Assembly: GCA_913058495.1 (NCBI GenBank)
Contig: CAJXQC010000007.1
Coordinates: forward strand, 62,001-126,000
DNA: 64,000 bases
Direction of reading: 5' to 3'
Origin: an uncultured Balneola sp.
GTDB lineage: Bacteria; Bacteroidota; Rhodothermia; Balneolales; Balneolaceae
Part shown: positions 16,760 through 26,600 of the stretch, piece by piece
How the letters are laid out: the number at the start of each line of letters is the position of its first letter
Position numbering within the stretch: position 1 is the first letter of the stretch
Notes under the pieces: model-generated
What the model was told of the DNA's origin: nothing
Database searches by the model: none
What the model saw: only the letters and a program-made list of their open reading frames with translations
Program-made: the position numbers and the translations under genes

Positions 16760-17906
16760 AGCGTCGTTTCCATATTCTGAGCAAATTTTGCAATGGGTAT
16801 GGAACGAGCTTTTGTTTGATAGCACATCATTGACCACAGAATGTGGGAAAGCTATTCAAATCATCCATCAGGGAAACTTAAATCATTCAGATGGGCCTGA
16901 CTTTAAATCTTCAAAATTACTGATCGGAAATATTGAATGGAATGGCTCAGTTGAACTTCATTTGAAATCAAGTGGGTGGAAAGCTCATAATCATCATTCT
17001 GATCCTAATTATGATAATGTAATTCTTCATGTTGTAGCGGAAGAAAACCCAAGCCCGGTTTCTACATTATCAGGCAGTTCTCCCTTCACTCTTAACCTGC
17101 TCCCCTACATTCATTCTGATTTAGGATCTTTTTTATCCAATCTCGATCATTCTAAAAAACTGCCCTGCTCAGGCAATCTTACATTTATTTCTGAGGACGT
17201 TTTTCAAAAACAGATTGAGCGATCTCATCGGGAATACTTACACAAAAAAATTGAAGATTTTCTGTCATTCTACGCATCTGATGCTCCCCAAAGTAAAGCG
17301 TGGAAAGATGCGCTCATTATTTCGGTCTTTGATGGATTTGGGATTAGCCAAAACAGAGAACAAATGCGGACTCTGGCTTATGCTTTACTGAACTCTGAGT
17401 TTGATACAATCCATAGTTTACAATCAAAAGCTAATCATATTGCTTTCAGCAGCTCTCAGATAAACTGGAATTTTAAAGGTACTCGACCACACAGCCATCC
17501 AGCACACAGAATAAAGACTGCGGTGCATTTTCTACATCTTATCAAATCCACTCCTTTTGAAGATCTTTTGAACGCCGATTCTTACAAACTCTGGAATGTG
17601 TGGTGCTCCGAAATTGGGGTACAGAACGCCGGGCACCCAAAAATTTTATACGCCACTGTTTTTCTTCCCGCACTTTACTTTCTTGGAAAGTTATATCATT
17701 CGGAAAAAATAACAGCAGCAGTTAAAGAAGAATGGAATTCATTTAAAGCTCCCATACCAAAAATTTTGCTTTCTGAGTTTGCACAGCTGAAAATTTCTCC
17801 TTCTTTTTATCAAAAAAAGCTTGGATCTATACATCAGTTAAGGGAATATTGTAAGCCAAAGAACTGCTCAGAATGTTTAGTGCTAAAAAAAGCATTTTCA
17901 TCTTGA
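16752..17906 (+). CDS. DUF2851 family protein
   Basis: A 384-residue protein of a family typical of Bacteroidota. Recognisable blocks are EQILQWVWNELLFD at the start, IIHQGNLNHSDGPDFK, IEWNGSVELHLKSSGWKAH, and a C-terminal Cys cluster CKPKNCSECLVLKKA. The N-terminal HSDGPDF/WNGSVELH region looks like a conserved acidic and His-containing site, possibly nuclease-like, but I know no demonstrated activity. Translation is likely coupled to the overlapping YtxH gene. Confidence 0.85.
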   Translation: MSEASFPYSEQILQWVWNELLFDSTSLTTECGKAIQIIHQGNLNHSDGPDFKSSKLLIGNIEWNGSVELHLKSSGWKAHNHHSDPNYDNVILHVVAEENPSPVSTLSGSSPFTLNLLPYIHSDLGSFLSNLDHSKKLPCSGNLTFISEDVFQKQIERSHREYLHKKIEDFLSFYASDAPQSKAWKDALIISVFDGFGISQNREQMRTLAYALLNSEFDTIHSLQSKANHIAFSSSQINWNFKGTRPHSHPAHRIKTAVHFLHLIKSTPFEDLLNADSYKLWNVWCSEIGVQNAGHPKILYATVFLPALYFLGKLYHSEKITAAVKEEWNSFKAPIPKILLSEFAQLKISPSFYQKKLGSIHQLREYCKPKNCSECLVLKKAFSS

Positions 17907-17956
17907 TTGCTTTTCGATCTATCTCTATCTTTGGGGTCTGTCGAAACAACATTTTT

Positions 17957-18027
17957 TGCCCGGTCGTCTAATGGCAGGACAGCTGGTTTTGGTCCAGTCA
18001 GTGGGGGTTCGAGTCCTCCCCGGGCAA
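17957..18027 (+). tRNA. tRNA-Gln (anticodon TTG)
   Basis: A complete 71-nt cloverleaf: acceptor TGCCCGG/CCGGGCA, D-arm GTC...GAC, anticodon stem GCTGG/CCAGT with loop TTTTGGT (anticodon TTG, Gln), a 4-nt variable loop, and T-arm GGGGG-TTCGAGT-CCTCC with one G-T pair. The discriminator is A; no CCA is encoded. Confidence 0.95.
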
Positions 18028-18035
18028 CAAACACT

Positions 18036-18070
18036 CAATAAGATAACAACAGGAGCCGTCTTATTGTTTT
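18036..18070 (+). terminator. Possible terminator after tRNA-Gln
   Basis: Stem CAATAAGA/TCTTATTG with a 15-nt loop, then TTTT. The stem is AT-rich and weak. It sits between the tRNA and prs. Confidence 0.45.
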
Positions 18071-18105
18071 ATGTAATCCTGAAATTTTCAGTGCTAGCAG
18101 TTTAA

Positions 18106-19038
18106 ATGGATACTCCTCTCGCAATATTTTCCGGACGAAGCAACCCCGCTCTCGCAAGAGCAATTGCTGAATCCTACGGAACAAAACTCGGTGACGTTAC
18201 CATCAAGGAATTTTCTGATGGTGAATTATATGTCAAATTCGAGCAAAGCATCCGTGGCGAAGATATTTTTATTATTCAACCAACTCCCCCACCCGGTGAT
18301 AACATCATGGAGTTGTTGTTAATGCTGGATGCGGCAAAACGCGCATCCGTAAAGCGAGTAACAGCGGTAATTCCTTACTTCGGATATGCCCGCCAAGATC
18401 GAAAAGATCAACCCAGAGTATCTATTGGTTCTAAACTCATGGCAAATCTGCTTGTTGAAGCAGGTGCAGATCGCATTTTGACCATGGATTTACATGCAGC
18501 ACAAATTCAAGGATTTTTTGATATCCCGCTTGATCATCTTTATGCAAGCCGGGCTTTCATTGAACATTTTAAATCCAACCCAATTGAAAATCTGGTGGTA
18601 GTTGCCCCGGATGTGGGAAGCCTCAAAACATCACGAGCGTATTCTAAAAAGCTTGGAACAAGTCTTGCCTTTATTGACAAGAGACGTCCAAATGCTAATG
18701 AATCCGAGATCATGAACATTATTGGTGATGTAGAGGGAAAGAATGTGTTGATAGTAGATGACTTAATTGACACCGCCGGAACACTTACAAATGCAGCAGC
18801 AGCCATGAAAGAAAGAGGCGCGCTAAATATTACTGCAATTTGTACTCACCCGATACTTTCGGGACCGGCATACCAACGAATAGAAGATTCACCTATAGAT
18901 GAAGTTTTAGTTACAGATACAGTAACTCTTCGTCAGCCTTCGGATAAGATCAAAGTGCTGAGCGTTGCGGATATTTTTGCTGAAGCAATTCAGCGTATCC
19001 ATACTAACGATACTATAAGTGCACTCTTCGACAATTAA
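18106..19038 (+). CDS. prs: Ribose-phosphate pyrophosphokinase
   Basis: Makes PRPP from ribose 5-phosphate and ATP for nucleotide, His and Trp synthesis. The 310-residue protein shows the family motifs in order: IFSGRSNPALARAIAES, GEDIFIIQPTPPP, VIPYFGYARQDRKDQPR (ATP-binding flexible loop), TMDLHAAQIQGFFDIPLDHL, and the PRPP-binding NVLIVDDLIDTAGTLTNAA. Typical length and start. It leads the run prs-rplY-pth-hppA with gaps of 23, 37 and 31 bp, a probable operon; the prs-rplY-pth order is common in bacteria. Confidence 0.97.
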   Translation: MDTPLAIFSGRSNPALARAIAESYGTKLGDVTIKEFSDGELYVKFEQSIRGEDIFIIQPTPPPGDNIMELLLMLDAAKRASVKRVTAVIPYFGYARQDRKDQPRVSIGSKLMANLLVEAGADRILTMDLHAAQIQGFFDIPLDHLYASRAFIEHFKSNPIENLVVVAPDVGSLKTSRAYSKKLGTSLAFIDKRRPNANESEIMNIIGDVEGKNVLIVDDLIDTAGTLTNAAAAMKERGALNITAICTHPILSGPAYQRIEDSPIDEVLVTDTVTLRQPSDKIKVLSVADIFAEAIQRIHTNDTISALFDN

Positions 19039-19061
19039 TGAACAAGTAAGTAAATCCAAAA

Positions 19062-19760
19062 ATGGCAAAAGCTGAATTTAAGACAATAGACGCCGAAAAA
19101 CGTGAGATTAGCAAAAAAGCTAACCGTGAACTTCGTGCTCAAAAAAGAGTTCCCGCTGTTCTTTACGGACCTGAAGTGAAAGAAAACCTTCACTTTTCTG
19201 TAGACGAATTGGAACTGGAAAGAATTTTAAGAACACAACAAACCAAACTTGTTGAATTATCCTTCGATAACACTGTGTACAAAACACTTGTTAAAAGAGT
19301 TGAGTTTGACCCTGTTACTGACAGACCTGTTCACGTAGATTTTTACGTTCTTTCTGATAATTACAAAGTGACCCTGAGAATTCCTGTTACTGTTACCGGT
19401 AATGCTCGTGGAGTTGTAGAAAATGGTGGACGTTTGTTCCAGCCAATGAAAGTAGTTCGCATCAGAGTACTACCTGAATTTATTCCTTCAGAATTCGTAA
19501 TCGATGTAAGCTCACTTAAAATTGGAGAATCTTTCCATGTAGGTGACTTAGACCTTGATGGAATTATACCAATTGATGCAGAAGGAAGAACCATTGTTAC
19601 TATCAGACCTCCAAAAGGAGCTGACTTCCTGGATAGCTTAACCGCTGATGTTGAAGGCGATGACGAAGCTGAAGGCGAAGAAGGTGCTGAAGGCGAAACT
19701 CCTGAAGGTGAGGAAGGAGCTGAAGGCGAAGGTTCTGAAGAAGAAAAAACTGAAGAATAA
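19062..19760 (+). CDS. rplY: Ribosomal protein bL25 (Ctc form)
   Basis: The long, Ctc/TL5-type bL25 that binds 5S rRNA. The N-terminal RNA-binding domain includes KANRELRAQKRVPAVLYGP, and the second domain follows (VHVDFYVLSD, IPVTVTGNARGV, FHVGDLDLDG). After residue 195 there is a Glu/Gly/Ala-rich acidic tail built on EGEEGAEGE-like repeats, a usual but variable feature of this form. It is placed between prs and pth as in many bacteria. Confidence 0.96.
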   Translation: MAKAEFKTIDAEKREISKKANRELRAQKRVPAVLYGPEVKENLHFSVDELELERILRTQQTKLVELSFDNTVYKTLVKRVEFDPVTDRPVHVDFYVLSDNYKVTLRIPVTVTGNARGVVENGGRLFQPMKVVRIRVLPEFIPSEFVIDVSSLKIGESFHVGDLDLDGIIPIDAEGRTIVTIRPPKGADFLDSLTADVEGDDEAEGEEGAEGETPEGEEGAEGEGSEEEKTEE

Positions 19761-19797
19761 TTAAAGTGATTAAGGCGGGAATGCCCAATTCAACACC

Positions 19798-20355
19798 ATG
19801 TCCATAATCGTAGGATTAGGAAATATCGGTAGTGAATATGATGGCACCCGTCATAACATTGGCTTTGATGTTCTTGATGAACTGGCAAAAACGCTTTCAA
19901 TTTCATTTGGTCCGGGTGGCGGACCTTTTGAAATAGCTGAGGGAAGACACAAAGGACGCAAAATCGTTCTTGTTAAACCAACTACTTTTATGAACAGAAG
20001 TGGTACAGCAGTTAAGAAAGCGTTAGCTAAGTTCAATACAGATAAAAAAGATTGCCTGATCGTTTATGACGATTTGAATCTTCCACTTGGCACAAACAGA
20101 ATGAAGCCAAATGGAAGTGCGGGTGGTCACAATGGGATTTCTGATATTATTGAGCGACTTGGAAGTAATGACTTCCCACGATTGCGATTTGGTATCGGTG
20201 ATAATTTTTCGAGAGGCAGACAAGTCGATTACGTACTATCTCCTTTTGATGAAGATGAGCTTGAGGAAAAAAATCAGGCTGTACAAAACGCTCACGACGC
20301 TGCCCTTGCTTTCGTGAATTTGGGTATAGAAAGGGCAATGAATTATTTTAATTGA
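19798..20355 (+). CDS. pth: Peptidyl-tRNA hydrolase
   Basis: Releases tRNA from prematurely dropped peptidyl-tRNA. Family features: IIVGLGNIGSEYDGTRHNIGF with the catalytic His of TRHN, VKPTTFMNRSG, VYDDLNLPLG, and GSAGGHNGISDII. Length 185 is standard. The usual GNPG of the first motif is GNIG here, a minor variation. Same operon as rplY. Confidence 0.97.
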   Translation: MSIIVGLGNIGSEYDGTRHNIGFDVLDELAKTLSISFGPGGGPFEIAEGRHKGRKIVLVKPTTFMNRSGTAVKKALAKFNTDKKDCLIVYDDLNLPLGTNRMKPNGSAGGHNGISDIIERLGSNDFPRLRFGIGDNFSRGRQVDYVLSPFDEDELEEKNQAVQNAHDAALAFVNLGIERAMNYFN

Positions 20356-20386
20356 ATTACAATCATAAACTAACGAAAAGAGTATT

Positions 20387-22597
20387 ATGCTAAACATAAT
20401 CTATTTCTCAGCGGCAGCGGGTGTTATTGCACTTCTATTTACCGCATTAAAATCTTCTTGGGTAAGTAAACAAGAAGTAGGTACTGACCGAATGGCCCGT
20501 ATCGCAGAAAGTATCGCAAAAGGTGCAATGGCTTTCTTAAAAGCAGAATATAAAGTGCTTTCAGGTTTCGTACTTGTAGTAGCTTTAATTTTAGCTTTTA
20601 GTGCTAATCCTGAAACTTCGAGCTGGATGGTTGCCATCTCTTTCGTAGTTGGAGCAATCTGTTCCGGACTTGCAGGTTTCATCGGAATGAAAGTTGCTAC
20701 TAAAGCAAACGTAAGAACAACAAACGCTGCACGAACAAGTCTTGGAAAAGGACTTGAAGTTGCATTTGCAGGTGGTTCTGTAATGGGACTTGGAGTTGTT
20801 GGTCTTGGAGTACTGGGACTTTCAGTTTTATTCTTCGTGTTTTCTCAAATGTTTGGCATTGATGGTGCAGGAGCTGTAAACAAAGTATTGGCTGTTGTAA
20901 CAGGATTCTCTTTCGGTGCATCTTCAATCGCACTTTTTGCTCGTGTTGGTGGTGGTATTTATACCAAAGCTGCTGATGTTGGAGCTGACCTTGTAGGTAA
21001 AGTTGAAGCAGGTATTCCTGAAGATCACCCGTTAAACCCTGCAACTATTGCAGACAACGTTGGTGATAACGTAGGTGACGTTGCCGGAATGGGTGCTGAC
21101 CTTTTCGAATCTTATGTAGGTTCAATCATTGGTACCATGGTTCTTGGTGCTGCTTTCATGACTATTCCGGGATGGAGTGATAATTTTGACGGACTTTCTG
21201 CAGTAATGCTTCCATTGGTTCTTGCGGGAACAGGAATCTTTACTTCTATTTTGGGAACCTTCTTTGTAAGAGTTAAAGATGGTGGCGATCCACAAAGAGC
21301 TTTGAACATGGGTGAGTTTTTATCAGCTGCTGTTATGTTGGTTGCTTCTTTCTTCATCATCCAATGGATGCTTCCTGAAACATGGACATTCTCAGGAATT
21401 GAGTACACAAGCATGGGTGTTTTCTGGGCTACTATCTTCGGATTAGCTGCAGGATTATTGATCGGTTTAGTTACTGAGCATTACACAGGTACAGGTACAA
21501 AACCGGTTCTTTCTATTGTTAAGCAATCTGTAACCGGTGCTGCAACTAACATCATCGCAGGACTTGGAGTTGGAATGATCTCGACTGCAATTCCTATCAT
21601 CATTATTGCAATCGCAATTGTAGGAGCTTACAGCTTTGCCGGACTTTACGGAATCGCTATTGCTGCAGTTGGTATGCTTGCAAACACAGGAATCCAGTTA
21701 GCTGTTGATGCTTACGGTCCTGTTTCTGATAATGCAGGTGGTATCGCTGAGATGGCTGATCTTCCACCGGAAGTTCGTGAGCGTACTGATAAGCTTGATG
21801 CTGTTGGTAACACTACTGCTGCTATCGGTAAAGGTTTTGCGATCGGTTCTGCTGCATTAACTGCTCTTGCACTATTCGCAGCTTTCATCACTGCTTACAA
21901 CGCAACGCACGAAGTTAAGCTTCTTGCTATCGATGTATTGAGCCCGACTGTAATGGCTTCTCTTTTTGTTGGAGCTATGCTTCCATTCTTATTCTCTGCT
22001 CTTTCTATGCAGGCTGTAGGACGTGCTGCAATGAGTATGATCGAAGAAGTTCGTCGTCAGTTTGCTTCTATTCCTGAATTGAGAGCTGCTCTTGACGTTA
22101 TGAACAAGAACGGCGAAACAGAATACGCTGACTGGACAGACGAAGACAAAGCAACTTTTGATGCTGCTGATGGAAAAGCTGAATATGAAAAATGTGTTGA
22201 AATCTCAACAACTGCTTCTATTCGCGAAATGGTTCTTCCGGGACTACTAGCTGTAATCGTTCCTGTACTTTTCGGATTCGTTCCGGGATTTGTAAGCGAC
22301 GATCCTACTTTAGGAGCTCAGATGCTTGGTGGACTTCTAGCAGGTGTAACTTCTGCAGGTGTTCTTATGGCATTGTTCCAAAGTAACGCAGGTGGTGCTT
22401 GGGATAACGCTAAGAAGATGATCGAAGAAGGTGTTACCATTGACGGTGTAGAGTACGGAAAAGGTTCCGAAGCTCACAAAGCAGGTGTTGTTGGTGATAC
22501 TGTTGGTGATCCTTTCAAGGATACTTCAGGACCATCGCTAAACATCCTTCTTAAGTTGATGTCAGTTGTTGCACTTGTTATTGCAACAATGATCTAA
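20387..22597 (+). CDS. hppA: K+-stimulated membrane pyrophosphatase (Na+ or H+ pump)
   Basis: Integral-membrane enzyme that hydrolyses pyrophosphate and pumps cations. About 16 hydrophobic helices across 736 residues. Substrate-site motifs are intact: [22 protein letters not shown] (in part), [39 protein letters not shown], and [16 protein letters not shown] near the C-terminus. [10 protein letters not shown] carries Ala where K+-independent enzymes have Lys, so this is the K+-dependent class, whose members are often Na+ pumps. Whether Na+, H+ or both are pumped is not decided by what I can see. A strong terminator follows. Confidence 0.95.
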   Translation: MLNIIYFSAAAGVIALLFTALKSSWVSKQEVGTDRMARIAESIAKGAMAFLKAEYKVLSGFVLVVALILAFSANPETSSWMVAISFVVGAICSGLAGFIGMKVATKANVRTTNAARTSLGKGLEVAFAGGSVMGLGVVGLGVLGLSVLFFVFSQMFGIDGAGAVNKVLAVVTGFSFGASSIALFARVGGGIYTKAADVGADLVGKVEAGIPEDHPLNPATIADNVGDNVGDVAGMGADLFESYVGSIIGTMVLGAAFMTIPGWSDNFDGLSAVMLPLVLAGTGIFTSILGTFFVRVKDGGDPQRALNMGEFLSAAVMLVASFFIIQWMLPETWTFSGIEYTSMGVFWATIFGLAAGLLIGLVTEHYTGTGTKPVLSIVKQSVTGAATNIIAGLGVGMISTAIPIIIIAIAIVGAYSFAGLYGIAIAAVGMLANTGIQLAVDAYGPVSDNAGGIAEMADLPPEVRERTDKLDAVGNTTAAIGKGFAIGSAALTALALFAAFITAYNATHEVKLLAIDVLSPTVMASLFVGAMLPFLFSALSMQAVGRAAMSMIEEVRRQFASIPELRAALDVMNKNGETEYADWTDEDKATFDAADGKAEYEKCVEISTTASIREMVLPGLLAVIVPVLFGFVPGFVSDDPTLGAQMLGGLLAGVTSAGVLMALFQSNAGGAWDNAKKMIEEGVTIDGVEYGKGSEAHKAGVVGDTVGDPFKDTSGPSLNILLKLMSVVALVIATMI

Positions 22598-22611
22598 ACT
22601 TTTAATATTTT

Positions 22612-22640
22612 GTACGGGCGGATGGCTATCCGCCCCTTAC
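22612..22640. repeat. GGGCGGAT palindromic repeat, copy 1
   Basis: GTACGGGCGGAT then GGCT then ATCCGCCCCTTAC: an 8-bp stem GGGCGGAT/ATCCGCCC with a 4-nt loop, bounded by GTAC-like and TTAC ends. A 29-nt relative lies at 22818-22846. Confidence 0.85.
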
Positions 22641-22677
22641 ATCCCACTCATGAGAAATTGTGAGTGGGATTTTTTTT
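22641..22677 (+). terminator. Rho-independent terminator of the prs-hppA operon
   Basis: Perfect 10-bp stem ATCCCACTCA/TGAGTGGGAT, a 10-nt loop, then seven T. It lies 44 bp after the hppA stop. Confidence 0.93.
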
Positions 22678-22701
22678 GGGTATCCACATGATGGAAAAAT
22701 C

Positions 22702-22762
22702 TCCCCTTGAAGGGAGAGGATTTTATCTCTTCACCGTCATTCTGAGCGTCAGCGAAGAATCT
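22702..22762. repeat. Two short intergenic repeats (CTTGAAGG stem and GTCATTCTGAGC type)
   Basis: 22702-22720 is a CTCCCCTTGAAGGGAGAG hairpin of a kind also seen near 10839, 10953, 29097 and 43442. 22736-22762 begins GTCATTCTGAGC and ends GAAGAATCT, with stem GCGTC/AGCG-like pairing, and belongs to the GTCAT family at 10647, 28921, 29179 and 47421. Confidence 0.8.
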
Positions 22763-22817
22763 TCACAAATAAGTTTCTAGCATTTACTTAACTTTGAAGG
22801 ATGACTCTTGAATTTCC

Positions 22818-22846
22818 GTACGGGCGGATCGCGATCCGCTTCCTAC
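22818..22846. repeat. GGGCGGAT palindromic repeat, copy 2
   Basis: GTACGGGCGGAT, then CGCG, then ATCCGC and TTCCTAC. It shares its first 12 bases with copy 1 at 22612; the right arm is one to two bases diverged. It ends 28 bp before the ATG at 22875. Confidence 0.85.
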
Positions 22847-22874
22847 GATAAATATCTAATTATTTCTACAAATA

Positions 22875-23543
22875 ATGCATAATCACCAAATCCTAAAGCT
22901 CATTTTTCATCACGATCAACGATTGGATCAATTAGCGGATCGAAATGCGAATCGCACTAAAGAGCAGATCGAATCTACCCTCGCTGATTTCATGAAGCCG
23001 GATCCAACCTATTCGAAATTATATTTCACGGCTACCGATCTGGAAAAAGAAGAATTCGGATTGAATATTCTGGATGAGTACGACGGATTCATTTCCGCTT
23101 TGGAAGAAGGATTGGATTCGGATAGCTATCAAACGCAGAAAGGAAACTATGACTCTCTGAATGAAGCTGTTGATAATCTGGAATACGGAGAAGTGATCGT
23201 TGTTGGAAATAAAGAAGCTGATTTCGATATCTCAACTCTTCACGTGGATACAAATTCCAACGTCGGTCATTTGAAAACAGAATTGAGAGAAGTCCTTGAA
23301 AGTGAATCTGTGGTGATCTACAAAGAACAAGCCAAAAATGGGTTCGATCTTCATCTATTCTCCAAGAAAAACATCTACACAAAGTTCTTTTTTCCGCTAC
23401 AAAGTATGTTGCCGGATGCTTTCCGCTTCTTCAGCATCAACGGAAAGAAATTCAGATCAGAGCGTCATTTCTATTTTGAGACATGGACACTCGCTCGTCC
23501 TCCCCACGGATTTGAAGAGGTTTTTCCGGAGTCAGTATTATAA
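22875..23543 (+). CDS. Hypothetical protein, unknown family
   Basis: A 222-residue soluble protein I do not recognise. It is acidic through the middle and has no signal peptide or membrane segment. Residues 100-125 (VIVVGNKEADFDISTLHVD) look like a buried strand-loop element, and the C-terminal third is rich in Phe and basic residues (RFFSINGKKFRSERHFYF). It is an orphan, with palindromic repeats on both sides (22612-22846 before, 23549-23629 after). The ATG at 22875 gives the full open frame. Codon use looks like that of its neighbours by eye. Confidence 0.6.
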   Translation: MHNHQILKLIFHHDQRLDQLADRNANRTKEQIESTLADFMKPDPTYSKLYFTATDLEKEEFGLNILDEYDGFISALEEGLDSDSYQTQKGNYDSLNEAVDNLEYGEVIVVGNKEADFDISTLHVDTNSNVGHLKTELREVLESESVVIYKEQAKNGFDLHLFSKKNIYTKFFFPLQSMLPDAFRFFSINGKKFRSERHFYFETWTLARPPHGFEEVFPESVL

Positions 23544-23548
23544 ACAAA

Positions 23549-23629
23549 GTGCTATGGTGTGACAGTGTTTTGGTGTTATGGTATTTCCTTAAAAAGAGAA
23601 TACCATAACACCTTCACACACTAACACTA
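23549..23629. repeat. GTGTTATGG palindromic element, copy A (without ORF)
   Basis: Starts with the 21-nt core (GTGCTATGGTGTGACAG then TGTT), followed by a perfect 14-bp hairpin GGTGTTATGGTATT (23572-23585)/AATACCATAACACC (23599-23612), then TCACAC and the end CTAACACTA (23621-23629). Outer arms GTGTGA/TCACAC and AGTGTT/AACACT also pair, making a nested structure. The last three bases, CTA, are the TAG stop codon of the minus-strand amidohydrolase gene. Relatives are at 47521-47541 and 47998-48086. Confidence 0.85.
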
Positions 23630-26600
23630 CTTTTCCTTCACTCCCGGCACATTCATCGGACCTGTATTCTGCCACCAGAATGTTCCCAGTTCTTCTTTAA
23701 CCGGAAATACCTGATCTAACGTATTCGCATTGTACAGTCTTCCGTTTTTCATGATGTAGCTCACAGAGTTCGAGTTACGAATATTTTGTAGAGGATCTCT
23801 ATCCAGAATTACAAAGTCAGCAAGTTTACCAACTTCGATCGTTCCAAGATCACGTTCTAAACCGATGGCTTTTGCGCCGTGAATAGTTGCAACTTTAAGT
23901 GCATCGTGCTCGCTTAGTCCACCGCTCTGTATAGCCCAAAGCTCCCAATGGAATCCAAGTCCTTGCAATTGACCGTGACTTCCTACACCTGCAATTCCGC
24001 CGCTTTCCACTATATCCTTCAATACTTTCGATTGCTCTTCATGTACATATTCTTCTTCCATGAACCAACCTGCGTTTCTGCGACGAGATCTGGAATCTAA
24101 ATTCTCATGTGGCATAAAGTGATTCAGTTTCACGTTATCATGCGGACGCTCTGTTGCATAGAAATAGTTCTCCGTCCACGGACCACCATAAGCAACTAAC
24201 AATGTTGGAGTATATGCAGTATTTGAAAATGCTACCAGATCCACAACATCACTATAGAGTGGGAATACCGGGAAAGAATGTTCATGCCCCGGATAGCCAT
24301 CAATTACCTGCGTCAGATTTTCCTTGAAGTCGAGAGAACCCTCAGTTGTAGGCATCAACTTTTGCTCACGAGCGGCTTCAATGATCCACTGACGTTGCTC
24401 TCGATTTCCGGCTCCATACATTTTAATCGTTTTGGTGTTGTAATATGAGCTGTATCGCTTCAATACATCCTGTGCATGTTCAAGATTTTTGATATTCTCA
24501 CTGCTGAAAACTCCCGGACCTGTTGAGTATACTCTTGGTCCCAATAATTCTCCTGCATCAACAAGATCGCCGTAGGTCAGCACATCCGTCGTTGCCGTTT
24601 GCGGATCACGAGTTGTGATAACACCAAAAGCCAGATTTGTTAAATATGACCAAAACTGTCCACGGTGAAGGTTTACCGGGTGACGGAAATGAGCGTGTGT
24701 ATCCACAAACCCGGGAACAACGGTTTTACCACTCATATCCATTATTTCAGTGCCACTTGGAATTTCGAAAGAACCTCTCGCTCCTACTTCTTTAATTCGA
24801 TTGTTCTCTACCAAAATATCTGCATTACGAATGATCTCATCACCATTCATAGTAATTGCAGTTGCTCCACGAAGAACGATCATTCCTTCCGGAGTATCAC
24901 GTTTAGCCTGTACTTCAATTCTTTTTTCTAAAGGCTGATAGCCTTCGTCTTTCTTTTTCTCTTTTTTATCCTCTGATTTTTCTTCAGCATCTTCTGCTTT
25001 ATCCTCTTCATCTTCATCAGAGTCTTTGCCTTCTTCTTTCTTTTTCTTCTCCATTTCTTTAGCAGCTTTCACGCTGTCTTCATAAGCTTCGGCATCATCC
25101 AGGCTGTAGCGAATATGAGCATTTCCTATCGACCAATGAATGTTATTGGCTTCCCATCCCCATGCAGGAAATTGTGCTCCGATGTCGGTTAATTTTTCAG
25201 TCGGGAAAGAACTTGAACCCCCAACACGGATCGTTGGAGCTTCTCCTCCAACCTGAGGCACTGTAACTACATATAAATCGTATCCAAGTTGAGCCAACGC
25301 CTGATCTCCTTCAGGAGCCATTCGTATCCAGGAAGCTCTTGGGCTGAAACTGGATCCAGGAGCAGGACTTCCCTGAACCTTCAAATGTTCTTTTTCATCG
25401 GTTCCATCCCAGCGAATAGAAGTCAATCCATTAAAACTCGATAAGAAAATTCTGTCATTTCCTTTTACAAAATGAGGATTTGATCGTCCGTTAGAGTATG
25501 CTATAAAATTGTCTTCACTTCCGTCAGCACTTAACCATATTAAATTTGAAGTTCCGCGGAATGCCGATCTTCGTGTCGCATTTCTAAACCCTTCTGAATC
25601 ACCGTTTACTAAAACAATTCGCTTACCATCATTGCTCCAAACCGGCTCTTGATACACTCCATTGTCTTTGTTCAATTGAGTTAGGTTTCTTCCGTTTGAA
25701 CGCACCTTATATACTTTTCCACCTTCCGGTTCCCAAGTTACAAAAGCGATCCATTTTCCATCAGGCGACCAAACAGGCTGTGCCTGAGTTTCATCCAAAT
25801 CCACTAATTTTTTAGGAGTTCCGTTCGGGAATTCCATTGTGTATACTTCATTCAGAGCAGTAAAAGCAACCATTTTTCCATCCGGAGAAGGAACAGCATC
25901 TCTGATCTGAGTAATCGTAAATTCTTCACTGTCCGAGATCGGATATTCGAAATCGAGTTCCGGTCCCAATTCAATTGTACCATTTACATTAAAAGGGATT
26001 TCAACAGCATCACCACCTTCTGTTGGAATTTTCCAGATCTTTCCGCCATAAGATGCCACTACAAATTTATCATCCGGTGTGAATGAAATTCCCGGAAGCA
26101 CATCTCTGGAAGCTCTTGATTCCTGATCATCGTGCTGAACCGGATATGCCAACCAACGCTCACTGCCTGTTTTCAGATCGCGAATTACCAATCCTGTATG
26201 CTCATCGTGACGTGTACCGTACACCAACCATTTCCCATCATTTGATGGAGTAGCTCTGAATGTGGAACCATAACGAGATCCCTGAGTTGTGATATCTCCG
26301 GTTTCCCGATCATATGTTGCTATCTGATATTGCGGAAGTGAAGCATTATAATTCCAGGTACCGCTTCTTCTTGAAAACCATATATATCTTCCGTCAGGGC
26401 TAAAAGCACCTTCTGTCATTCTCATATTTCCCGGTTCTTTAACTAACGCTGTTCCGGAACCTCCGTCTACGTGATACATCCAAATTTTATGACTCCCCGG
26501 AGAATTTTTAGAAGCGATGATGTACTTTCCATCCGGTGCCCATTCAGGAGATTGATATTCGTTACTTTTACCTTTGGTGATCTGCTTTTTCTCCATTTCT

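Noticed and set aside
17834-18034. Minus-strand ORF over tRNA-Gln
   Set aside because: It is the reverse reading of a clear tRNA cloverleaf and the end of the DUF2851 gene, a common false ORF.
19603-19788. Minus-strand ORF against the acidic tail of bL25
   Set aside because: Leu/Arg/Gln shadow of the GAA/GGC-rich tail; not a gene.
20700-21044. Minus-strand ORF inside hppA rich in Gln and Leu
   Set aside because: Low-complexity shadow of the hppA coding strand, caused by its Ala/Gly codons.
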